The notes beneath the pieces are model-generated. The model was not told where the DNA came from, made no database searches, and saw nothing but the letters and a program-made list of their open reading frames with translations. A stretch of DNA of 16,498 nucleotides, from NCBI GenBank assembly GCA_002338515.1, contig DDIL01000168.1:9291-25788 (forward strand), written 5' to 3'. Made by a program: the position numbers and the translations under genes. How positions within the stretch are numbered: position 1 is the first letter of the stretch; each line of letters starts with the position of its first letter. Below, in pieces: positions 7,696 through 15,037 of this stretch. This stretch comes from Glaciecola sp. UBA1851 (GTDB lineage: Bacteria > Pseudomonadota > Gammaproteobacteria > Enterobacterales > Alteromonadaceae).

Positions 7696-9462
7696 TTATT
7701 GAACTAAAAAAGGTAGATAAAGATAACCACAGTATTTTCTATTAGCATCAATAAAAAACTGCGTGTCTTTGTTTGGCGATACTAAGTATTGGTTTGAATC
7801 TATTTCCCACGCTATAGGTTCGGATGTACCACAGTACTTTCTAGTACTATTACGCCATATGCCATCGTCTAATTGATTGAGTGTTTTGCGCTTAGTAATC
7901 ATTTGTATATTATTAGACAGTGACCAATTGTTGGTATTTAGGTTAAGTGCTGCTTCCACACCATTTGGAAGGTAGTGTGCGTATCCTGCATATTGTTTTG
8001 TTATATTACCTTCAACATTTGTCATTTTTAGCATGCTGTTTTGGCCATCAATCATAAATACACCATTTTCGCCTACTACTTCTAAATTGATTACATCATT
8101 GTTTTTTGAATAAAACATGGCGGTGGTTTCATCGACACCAACTGCAAGCCTTGTTCGTTGACTCAAAGCTAAGACGATTAATCGGCCTTCTCGATCACGC
8201 TCTGAGAAATGTGTGTCTACGGTTCCAACAGTAAAAGTGTTTGCTCCACCGCTTGGCATGTAAGTTAAATCATCTGCGAGAATTGCCTCATCGCAGTTAT
8301 TAGATGTGCATCGTATACTTGGCGCTAATGCCGCGAACGCGCCTCTTTCAATCGCATTTTTCGATATGCCATTAGAAATCATTGGAATAGCAACACGATT
8401 AAAGCTCTTTCCTGCTTGCACTGCGGCACCAGCGCTAGTGCCACCTACAATTAGCTCTTTTTGGCTAACTTTGTGTAAAACCCGCTTCCAAAAACCATGA
8501 AACTCATATGTTGAGGTAGTAATGCTATTAAGTGTTTTACTTTGGTCACCGCCATTGATGAAAATACCTTGCGCGCTGTTAATTAGTTCTTCCAATAATT
8601 CAGGCTCTTTACAATAACTTACTTGCTGTTGATATAACTCTGGGTAAAGTCTTTCTCTATCAAAAAGATTATATTGATTGTGGATTTTATCAATTTTTTC
8701 ACAAATAGCGCTGTCTAAATTACTCAATTCTATTGCATGCGATAGGCTAGGGTTGATGGGCAACCAGGTGGTTTTTATGTTCAACGAGCTAAACACACTT
8801 GTGTAAAAATCAACTACTTCAAAAGCGTCTCTTGATGATGCGGTAACAACTAATATATGAGGTGTTGTATTTTGACTTTTAGCTCGCAAAGTAACTTGCT
8901 CAACAAACCGTTGATAAATTTGTATTGCAGCTTCGGAATTCGATTGTAAAACATTCGCAATTTCTTTTTTTCTTTCGCCCTTAGGTGTAATTTGCTTCAA
9001 TTCTAAGTGATCTAAAAGTGCATAATATGCGCTGTCTGGTAGTGTATTTACCCGTTGATATAGTTTATTTTCTTCTAAAATGTCAAAAAGTGTATTTTTA
9101 TTTACTGCTTGATATTTATCAAGTTTTTGCAATTTTTCATAAATAGGCTTCAATAAATTCTTACTCAAGCTATTGTTAGTAGTTTGTATGAATAAATCTA
9201 ATCGGTTGAGGCTTATGTCATTTAATTCGTAAAGTATCTCTTTTTTGATCTCATTAGAGAAGTTCTTTACTTTACAGTTTGACTGAGAAAAACTAGAACA
9301 TGTTTTAAGTGCACCTCCTGCAAGCATCGATTCGTATAACTCTTTGCTATCTGAATCTAATTTCTCTTGACTATAAACTTGACTAGAAGCAGTTACTATA
9401 GGAAGTGAAAGTAAGAGCACTTTAATAAAGCAACAAGTCTGTAATAAACGGCTTTTTATCAT
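7696..9462 (-). CDS. Secreted cyanophycinase-like serine peptidase (MEROPS S51), long form
   Basis: 588 residues. The core (about 200-470) carries the S51 cyanophycinase signatures: strand PHILVVTASS, GGDQ (304-307), nucleophile elbow GGTSAGA with Ser343, DTHFSERDREGRL with His418, and VGVDETTA with Glu445. The His-Glu spacing of 27 residues equals, as I recall it, that of cyanobacterial CphB. Known S51 cyanophycinases cut the beta-Asp-Arg polymer cyanophycin to dipeptides. A signal peptide (about 1-25) indicates export, as in extracellular bacterial cyanophycinases. Unlike the roughly 270-residue CphB core, this protein has an N-terminal extension of about 175 residues, an insertion before GGDQ (about 237-297) and a C-terminal tail of about 120 residues with two RKYCG motifs (541-545, 575-579). 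ATG 9462 has only a weak upstream GGAT. It is divergent from the TonB receptor. True cyanophycin activity is unproven. Confidence 0.85.
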   Translation of the reverse strand: MIKSRLLQTCCFIKVLLLSLPIVTASSQVYSQEKLDSDSKELYESMLAGGALKTCSSFSQSNCKVKNFSNEIKKEILYELNDISLNRLDLFIQTTNNSLSKNLLKPIYEKLQKLDKYQAVNKNTLFDILEENKLYQRVNTLPDSAYYALLDHLELKQITPKGERKKEIANVLQSNSEAAIQIYQRFVEQVTLRAKSQNTTPHILVVTASSRDAFEVVDFYTSVFSSLNIKTTWLPINPSLSHAIELSNLDSAICEKIDKIHNQYNLFDRERLYPELYQQQVSYCKEPELLEELINSAQGIFINGGDQSKTLNSITTSTYEFHGFWKRVLHKVSQKELIVGGTSAGAAVQAGKSFNRVAIPMISNGISKNAIERGAFAALAPSIRCTSNNCDEAILADDLTYMPSGGANTFTVGTVDTHFSERDREGRLIVLALSQRTRLAVGVDETTAMFYSKNNDVINLEVVGENGVFMIDGQNSMLKMTNVEGNITKQYAGYAHYLPNGVEAALNLNTNNWSLSNNIQMITKRKTLNQLDDGIWRNSTRKYCGTSEPIAWEIDSNQYLVSPNKDTQFFIDANRKYCGYLYLPFLVQ

Positions 9463-9897
9463 TAGTAATTGTTATCCATTTTAAATTTTATATTTCATTC
9501 TAATTTGATGTTTTTTGGGTTTTGCTAATACTTTTGTTTAGTAGTGTGTTCAAAAATAGTGCATTGACTTTTTTTTAAAGACTAATGATAATTGGCAACC
9601 TAAGTCAAATTATTTTATGCCGAGTAAAGTAAAACCGACGCCTCTATAGTTGGAAGCCAACGTTTTTATAAATATTTAACTATGATTAAAAAAGCAGCTA
9701 ATTTTAGCTCCTATCGATATCAAAATTTTTACCTGTCAGAGTGGTTCGACGAGTAGAAACATTTCATTAGAGTGCAATCAAGCGCTCGTCTTTTGATGCC
9801 TTTTAGAAAGTCATCACCCTTAGTGCGTTTCAGCGCTTAATAAAAAAATAGAGTTATAAAATACTGATAAACCATTATGGTTTGTGAAGGATACAAC
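9463..9897. promoter_or_regulatory. 435-bp divergent control region, peptidase / TonB receptor
   Basis: No plausible small gene is seen on either strand. The region is AT-rich and contains several dyads: GTTGG-AAG-CCAAC (9649-9661) followed by GTTTTT; AGCTAA-TT-TTAGCT (9696-9709); GACGAG (9748-9753) with CTCGTC (9785-9790); and AAGCGCT (9780-9786) with AGCGCTT (9832-9838) in inverted orientation. A TATAAA at 9855-9860 could be a -10 for the receptor gene but has no good -35. The length is more than needed for two plain promoters, so regulated expression is plausible; no regulator gene is linked. Confidence 0.4.
9525..9553 (-). promoter_or_regulatory. Candidate sigma-70 promoter for the cyanophycinase-like gene
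   Basis: On the minus strand TTGAAC (9553-9548) is followed after exactly 17 nt by TATTAG (9530-9525). Each hexamer matches 4 of 6 consensus bases. It would give a leader of roughly 55 nt before ATG 9462. Confidence 0.4.
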
Positions 9898-12828
9898 ATG
9901 AAATTGAATAAACTAGCACTTGCCTGTGGGCTTGTGAGTAGCTTGTCTGCGTACCCATTATTAACAAATGCGCAAGAGGCTCAAACACAAAAAAATGAAG
10001 ATGAAGTTGAGCTTATACAAGTCACTGGCTCTAACATCAGAGGCGTAGACTTAGAAGGCAAACAACCTATCACCATTATTGATGCTGAAGATATTCGTCG
10101 CTCTGGGGCTAATACCTTGTCGGAGTTAATGCGTATGTCTAGCGTCACCAGAGGAGGCGGTGACAGTTCATTCAGCACAGCACAAAGTGGTGCGACATCA
10201 ACCAGTACCCCTCCCGGGCAATCAGCGGCTGCATTACGTGGAATGGGTCCATCCTCTACTTTAACGCTAGTGAATGGTAGACGCATTGCAGCAAGTTCAT
10301 TCGCCTCTGGTACTGAAAATTTTGTCGATATAAACAGTATTCCATTAGCAGCCATAGAACGAATAGAGTTTCTAGCTACAGGTGCGTCGGCAATCTACGG
10401 TGCGGATGCAGTTGCAGGTGTCATCAACTATATTTTGAAAGACGACTACGAGGGGTTTGAGCTAAGTGCTCAGTATGGACAAAGCGGTATTTCTGCTAAT
10501 GAAAGTGAAATCAATTTTCAAGCTTTCTATGGTGTTAATATAGGAAATGGTAATTTGTCAGTATTTGCAGATTACTTTGACCGTAAAGCAGTCTTTGCCA
10601 CAAGTCGCTCTTCTACTGCCAATCCTGTTCTTGCAAACAGTTACTCTTATTTACCTAAAAATACCCCTAATATTTATTTTCGTTCTGCTTTTTCAGGTGA
10701 TGAAATAGGGAATCCTGATTGCGCGTCACCTTTAGTGACAACTGAGTTTGGTGAGGAAATTTGCGCGTATTATGGGAATGAAGATGATGTATTAGAAACG
10801 CCATTAGAGAGTGCATCTTTTGGCTTTATTTACAGTACATCCATTGGTGATGTTGATTGGAAAACAGATTTTATTTATTCATCAACCTCATCTACTTCCT
10901 TTTCAACACCTGCGCCAATTAACCAACTAGATGATAGTGAAGGAGCATTTGTTGATGAATCAGTTTTAGATCTGCTAAGCGATAATTTTGTTGTTTTAGA
11001 TGACTTGTACATTGACCCATTCAACACACCTGCAGGTCAACGATTATTTGGCTTTGCGTTTGACGCTAGATTTAGCGACCCAAGAACAGTGGAAGTAGAT
11101 ACTAATTCTGTGCGTGTGGTTTCGGAATTAAGTGGACAATTTGAACAGTGGGATTGGCGAACTGGATTGACTCTTTCAAAATCAGAATCTGAACAAGTTG
11201 CCACGCAAGGTATTTATAATCGATTTAAATACCATGCTGGCATTGCGGGTGAACTTTGTAGTGATGGCAATATTGCAAGCTACAATGAAGATACCGATGT
11301 GTTGTCATGTGCAACTGAATTATTACCCATGTACAACCCGTTTGACCCTAATTCACAGCAGAATCAAACTATTCTAGCGTTGGCGCAGGAGCGTCCAACA
11401 CGCGATGGTGAAAGTACGCTATATGGCTTAGATGCAGCAATTAGTGGCGAATTATTTGAATTAAATGGCTTTATGATAATGGCTGCTTTTGGTGCAGATA
11501 TAAGACGAGAAGAAATAAACGATGTGCCTTCTTTGAATGCTAGAGCTAGAGCCGACAATGACTACTTGGTGGATGTATTTGGTTTTGGATCGAGTCTATC
11601 ACAAGCTGAAAGAACCCAGTGGGGAGCTTACGCAGAGTTTCAAATACCTGTTACTGATGAATTAGAATTTAATTTAGCTGGACGCTTTGATGATTATGAC
11701 GATTTCGGTAGTAGTTTTAACCCAAAAGCGAGCTTTAGCTATCGCCCTATAGAAGATCTAATCATTCGTGGTTCTTGGGCAACCTCGTTTAGGGCGCCAT
11801 CATTAACCCAAGCGGGTGTGAAATTACGCACAACTAGAGCTGATTTTGACTGTAGTGCTAATCAAGCTGTGTCAGATCTTTTCTGCGAGGGTGATGGCGG
11901 TATCCGCGGAAATAATGTATTGGAATTAGGTAACCCTAATTTACGTGCAGAAGAGTCGGAGTCTTATAGTTTGGGTATTGCATATAGTCCAACAAAAAAT
12001 ACTGACATTACATTCGACTATTGGCATTTTGATCACGAAGACTTAGTTGATACCAACATGACAGGTGTACTGGCTGCTGCCATTACTGATTCCTCGTTAC
12101 GTCATTGTGGACTTGTACCAGATGGGGAGCAAGGCATCAGTTTTGAAGCATTTATTTGTGATGATTTATTTGCAGATGAGCAAGGCAGAATACTGGATGA
12201 AGAGGGCGCTAATTTAAGCCAAATATTGGATGCTTTTATTGAGTTTGACCAACCTCGATTTGAAGAGTTACCTCTTCTAAGAGATCATGTTTTACTATTA
12301 GATAATACAGGCACTCAAACTCTTAGCGGTATTGATTACTCGGTATTTCATGCGTTAGAGTTTGAAAATGGCGACTTAGAATTAGCAATTGAAGGTACTC
12401 GTTATATTAGCTTTGAGCGAAATATACCTGGGTCTGATGAAATAGAAGAATTAGCTGGAACGTGGCGATACCCTCAGGATGTTGCTAATTTTTCCGCGTT
12501 TTGGGTAAATAGAGATTGGTTTGCAGGCGTACGTGTTTTCTACACTGCGAGTTTTGAAGATGATATTGATGGCTTGCGTGGCAGAGAAATTGATGAGCTT
12601 ATTGATTTAAATGCTTTGAGTGAAGATTTGACCCGCGACGTAGACGAGTGGGTCACTGCTGACTTTAGTGCAGGTTACTATTTCGATAAGCTTGAAGTAA
12701 GAGTGCGAATTGAAAACGTATTTGATGAAGATGCACCGCTCGCTTATGGCTCTGCTAGAGGTTATGATTCAATCAATCATGACCCATTTGGTCGTCGTTA
12801 TTCAGTCGCTTTAAATTATAAGTTCTAG
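9898..12828 (+). CDS. TonB-dependent outer-membrane receptor
   Basis: 976 residues: signal peptide (about 1-25, ending TNA), TonB box in EVELIQVTGS (about 36-45), plug domain (about 50-180, with QPITIIDAEDI, LRGMGPSSTLTLVNGRR and GASAIYGADAVAGVINYI) and a 22-strand-type barrel ending in a C-terminal Phe (SVALNYKF). Such receptors import scarce or bulky ligands across the outer membrane with TonB energy. ATG 9898 is chosen because GAAGG (9886-9890) sits 7 nt upstream and the signal peptide begins there; the upstream ATG 9877 would add seven polar residues. Eight barrel cysteines occur as four close pairs (275/289, 454/471, 652/663, 737/754), probably disulfide-stapled loops. It is divergent from an S51 peptidase and followed by an amino-acid carrier, which points to peptide or amino-acid ligands rather than siderophores (inference). 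Confidence 0.92.
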   Translation: MKLNKLALACGLVSSLSAYPLLTNAQEAQTQKNEDEVELIQVTGSNIRGVDLEGKQPITIIDAEDIRRSGANTLSELMRMSSVTRGGGDSSFSTAQSGATSTSTPPGQSAAALRGMGPSSTLTLVNGRRIAASSFASGTENFVDINSIPLAAIERIEFLATGASAIYGADAVAGVINYILKDDYEGFELSAQYGQSGISANESEINFQAFYGVNIGNGNLSVFADYFDRKAVFATSRSSTANPVLANSYSYLPKNTPNIYFRSAFSGDEIGNPDCASPLVTTEFGEEICAYYGNEDDVLETPLESASFGFIYSTSIGDVDWKTDFIYSSTSSTSFSTPAPINQLDDSEGAFVDESVLDLLSDNFVVLDDLYIDPFNTPAGQRLFGFAFDARFSDPRTVEVDTNSVRVVSELSGQFEQWDWRTGLTLSKSESEQVATQGIYNRFKYHAGIAGELCSDGNIASYNEDTDVLSCATELLPMYNPFDPNSQQNQTILALAQERPTRDGESTLYGLDAAISGELFELNGFMIMAAFGADIRREEINDVPSLNARARADNDYLVDVFGFGSSLSQAERTQWGAYAEFQIPVTDELEFNLAGRFDDYDDFGSSFNPKASFSYRPIEDLIIRGSWATSFRAPSLTQAGVKLRTTRADFDCSANQAVSDLFCEGDGGIRGNNVLELGNPNLRAEESESYSLGIAYSPTKNTDITFDYWHFDHEDLVDTNMTGVLAAAITDSSLRHCGLVPDGEQGISFEAFICDDLFADEQGRILDEEGANLSQILDAFIEFDQPRFEELPLLRDHVLLLDNTGTQTLSGIDYSVFHALEFENGDLELAIEGTRYISFERNIPGSDEIEELAGTWRYPQDVANFSAFWVNRDWFAGVRVFYTASFEDDIDGLRGREIDELIDLNALSEDLTRDVDEWVTADFSAGYYFDKLEVRVRIENVFDEDAPLAYGSARGYDSINHDPFGRRYSVALNYKF

Positions 12829-12839
12829 TATAACGATAC

Positions 12840-12870
12840 AGTGACGTTTTCATTGTAGGCGTCACTTTTT
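12840..12870 (+). terminator. Terminator-like hairpin between receptor and transporter genes
   Basis: AGTGACG (12840-12846) pairs with CGTCACT (12860-12866) across a 13-nt loop, followed by TTTTT. It lies 12 bp after the receptor stop and 20 bp before the transporter start. No separate promoter for the transporter is evident in the 62-bp gap, so it may act as a partial terminator that lowers transporter expression. Confidence 0.65.
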
Positions 12871-12890
12871 ATATTGTTATAGGGAAAAAT

Positions 12891-14405
12891 ATGTCCATGC
12901 AAGATAGTGGTGAAAATAATCATAATATAAATGAACAAGATCTTGCATCAAGAATGCCGGATGCGTTTGTGATTTTGTTTGGTGTGATTTTATTTGCCAC
13001 AGTATTGACATATTTATTGCCTGCCGGCAGCTTTGAAACTCAGCTTGTTGAACAGCAAATAAATGGTGAGACGGTTAGTCGAACGCTGATAAAGCAGAAT
13101 AGTTTTCAGTTTGCGGACGACGCTTCTAATCAAGGCGCACCAATATTTGCTACTGGTGATACAGTAGGTGCAATGAACTATGCATTTGAAGGCATGGTTT
13201 CCGGTAACAAATATGGTTCTGCCGTTGGAGTGGTAGCCTTTATAGTCATAATTGGTGGCGCGTTTGGCATTATTATGCAAACTGGCGCCATTAATAATGG
13301 CATCATGAAATTAATAGAGAAAACGCAAAGAACACAATTTCTAATTATTCCAATTATTTTTATATTGTTCTCTTTGGGAGGCGCAATTTTTGGAATGGGC
13401 GAAGAGGCGATTGCCTTTTGTATTGTGCTAATTCCTCTAATGATAAAGCTCGGTTACGATGCAATAACCGGTGTATTAATTACCTATGTTGCTACACAAA
13501 TTGGTTTTGCAGCTAGTTGGATGAATCCTTTTTCTGTTGCTATTGCCCAAGGTATTGCTGATGTTCCTTTGCTCTCCGGCCAAGGTTTTAGAATGACGCT
13601 TTGGTTCATATTTACAACGGTTGGACTTGGATTTACTTTGTGGTACGCCAATAAAGTAAAACAAGATCCAAGCTATTCGAAAAGCCAAGCTGGTAACGCT
13701 TTTTATAAAGCAAAAGAGCAAAGCATAACTAGCCATTTTAATATGATAGATACCTTAATTTTAGTCATGTTCTTACTTGGTATTATTTGGGTAATTTGGG
13801 GAGTGACGCAATACGCTTATTATATTCCTGAAATTGCTAGTCAGTTTTTTTGCATGGGGATTGTAGCTGGTATTATTGCTATTGTTGGTAAAAGAATGAC
13901 TGCAAATGGTGTATCAAATGCGTTTCAGCAAGGGGCAAAAGACCTTTTACCTGCGGCATTGATTGTTGGGATGGCCAAAGGAATTATATTAGTATTGGGC
14001 GGCGATGACGTTACCGAACCTACTGTGTTGAACACGATTTTATATTATTGTAGTAATGCTATTGGAGAAACGAGTTCTTATGTCAATGCGCTTGCTATGT
14101 TGGTGTTTCAAAGTATATTTAATTTCTTTATTGCATCTGGTTCAGGCCAGGCCGCTATAACTATGCCACTTATGGCACCGCTCGCTGACTTAGTGGGTAT
14201 TACTAGGCAAACTGCTGTGTTAGCGTTTCAGTTGGGGGATGGTTTCAGCAACATGATTATTCCTACATCTGCTGGTTTGATCGGCTGCTTGGGCGTTGCT
14301 CGGGTAGATTGGTCCACTTGGTTTGCGTATATTTGGAAACTGTTTGCTGTGCTAATGGCAATATCAGCAACTGCAATGATTGTTGCAGTTGCGATAGAAT
14401 TTTAG
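12891..14405 (+). CDS. YfcC-family (ArcD/DcuC superfamily) amino-acid or dipeptide transporter
   Basis: 504 residues and about 12 hydrophobic helices, starting at residue 23 after a short polar tail. It matches YfcC-type proteins, which share a fold with DcuC and basic-amino-acid antiporters: GAIFGMGEEAIAF (164-176), GFAASWMNPFSVAIAQGIA (205-223), SGSGQAAITMPLMAPLAD (416-433) and DGFSNMIIPTSAGLIGCLGV (450-469). Inner-membrane secondary transport of an amino acid, dipeptide or dicarboxylate is expected; members of the group are often annotated as basic amino-acid carriers without proof. AGGG at 12881-12884 lies 6 nt before ATG 12891. It is co-directional with the TonB receptor across a hairpin, which suggests a shared uptake route, and converges with the next gene with a 4-bp gap. 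Confidence 0.85.
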   Translation: MSMQDSGENNHNINEQDLASRMPDAFVILFGVILFATVLTYLLPAGSFETQLVEQQINGETVSRTLIKQNSFQFADDASNQGAPIFATGDTVGAMNYAFEGMVSGNKYGSAVGVVAFIVIIGGAFGIIMQTGAINNGIMKLIEKTQRTQFLIIPIIFILFSLGGAIFGMGEEAIAFCIVLIPLMIKLGYDAITGVLITYVATQIGFAASWMNPFSVAIAQGIADVPLLSGQGFRMTLWFIFTTVGLGFTLWYANKVKQDPSYSKSQAGNAFYKAKEQSITSHFNMIDTLILVMFLLGIIWVIWGVTQYAYYIPEIASQFFCMGIVAGIIAIVGKRMTANGVSNAFQQGAKDLLPAALIVGMAKGIILVLGGDDVTEPTVLNTILYYCSNAIGETSSYVNALAMLVFQSIFNFFIASGSGQAAITMPLMAPLADLVGITRQTAVLAFQLGDGFSNMIIPTSAGLIGCLGVARVDWSTWFAYIWKLFAVLMAISATAMIVAVAIEF

Positions 14406-14409
14406 TGAG

Positions 14410-14955
14410 TTATTGCAGGCGGTTTACTCGAATTTTTCCTTTCGGACCTATGCTTTTGTCTTTTATTCTCAAATAATATCCAAAAAAGTCTTTGTCAATT
14501 GTGACGTCAAACTCACATGTTTTAAATCGATAACTTTTTGAATTAGATTGTTTCCATACCTGTCCGCTAGAGAATGTAAAGGTAAACTTATCATCGGCAG
14601 CCTTCTTGCAATCAACTACCCTACCTTCTGTAATTGGGCCTTCTTTTACTTCTTGCACTTCTTTCTTGGCAAACTTACTTCCGCCAATGGAATCGTCCAT
14701 ATTTGAGCTTGGCTTTACTTGTTTTGGCTGATTTACTTCAAGTTTAGTGATTGGCTCAACTGCTTTAAGTTCATTTGTTAACGGCTGCGGAATCGCTTGT
14801 ACTGTTTCAGATATTGAATCGAAGCATTTGAGCCTTTCAATGTCAGTTATAATTTTTGCACATTTTTCAATTCTTTCGTTTAAAACCTGAGGATTTGCAT
14901 TAAAACTTACTATTAGAACTAAACCGCATAATAATATTTGATTGCTGTACTTCAC
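14410..14955 (-). CDS. Small exported protein with ERLxCFD motif, unknown function
   Basis: 181 residues. GTG 14955 is taken as the start because a perfect AGGAAG lies 6 nt upstream and the signal peptide (about 1-20, ILLCGLVLIVSFNA) starts there; an in-frame start at 14997 would fall in the loop of the rpoD terminator. After the signal comes a short helical motif, EKCAKIITDIERLKCFDSI (29-47), with Cys32 and Cys44. This CxxI...ERLxCFD pattern is shared by several exported families, among them type VI secretion accessory proteins of the VasI/TagO kind. A low-complexity Lys/Glu/Pro linker follows, then a small C-terminal beta domain (about 105-181) with Cys116 and Cys147 and the phrases FSSGQVWKQ and FFGYYLRIKD. 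No type VI genes are nearby, so the function remains unknown. It may be read by leakage past the rpoD terminator or from a TATAAT at 14979-14974. Confidence 0.7.
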   Translation of the reverse strand: MKYSNQILLCGLVLIVSFNANPQVLNERIEKCAKIITDIERLKCFDSISETVQAIPQPLTNELKAVEPITKLEVNQPKQVKPSSNMDDSIGGSKFAKKEVQEVKEGPITEGRVVDCKKAADDKFTFTFSSGQVWKQSNSKSYRFKTCEFDVTIDKDFFGYYLRIKDKSIGPKGKIRVNRLQ

Positions 14956-14978
14956 GATTATCTTCCTATTTTTATTAT

Positions 14979-15009
14979 AAAAAAGCCCCAATTGCAAAAT
15001 TGAGGCTTT
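14979..15009 (-). terminator. Rho-independent terminator of rpoD
   Basis: On the minus strand AAAGCCTCAATT (15009-14998), loop TTGC, AATTGGGGCTTT (14993-14982) form a 12-bp stem with one G-U pair, then a run of six T (14984-14979). It lies 28 bp after the rpoD stop codon. Confidence 0.9.
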
Positions 15010-15037
15010 CTAATTTTAGTACATAAATCTTTTCTAC

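Noticed and set aside
9463..9480. On the minus strand GGATAACAATT just upstream of the cyanophycinase-like gene resembles part of the lac operator.
   Set aside because: Only half of the operator is present, without symmetry, and no LacI-type gene or sugar gene is nearby; chance match in AT-rich DNA.
9584..9593. AATGATAATT upstream of the TonB receptor as a Fur box.
   Set aside because: Only one TGATAAT-like half is present; the inverted partner is missing, and the gene context does not point to iron.
9590..9612. TTGGCA-like sigma-54 promoter.
   Set aside because: The TTGGCA part is present but there is no TTGC at the required -12 spacing.
9981..10355. Minus-strand open frame of 124 codons opposite the TonB receptor plug.
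   Set aside because: The plus strand encodes conserved plug motifs; this is an antisense shadow.
14974..14997. Start of the small exported protein at 14997.
   Set aside because: It would begin inside the rpoD terminator hairpin and lacks a ribosome site, while GTG 14955 has a perfect AGGAAG and begins the signal peptide.
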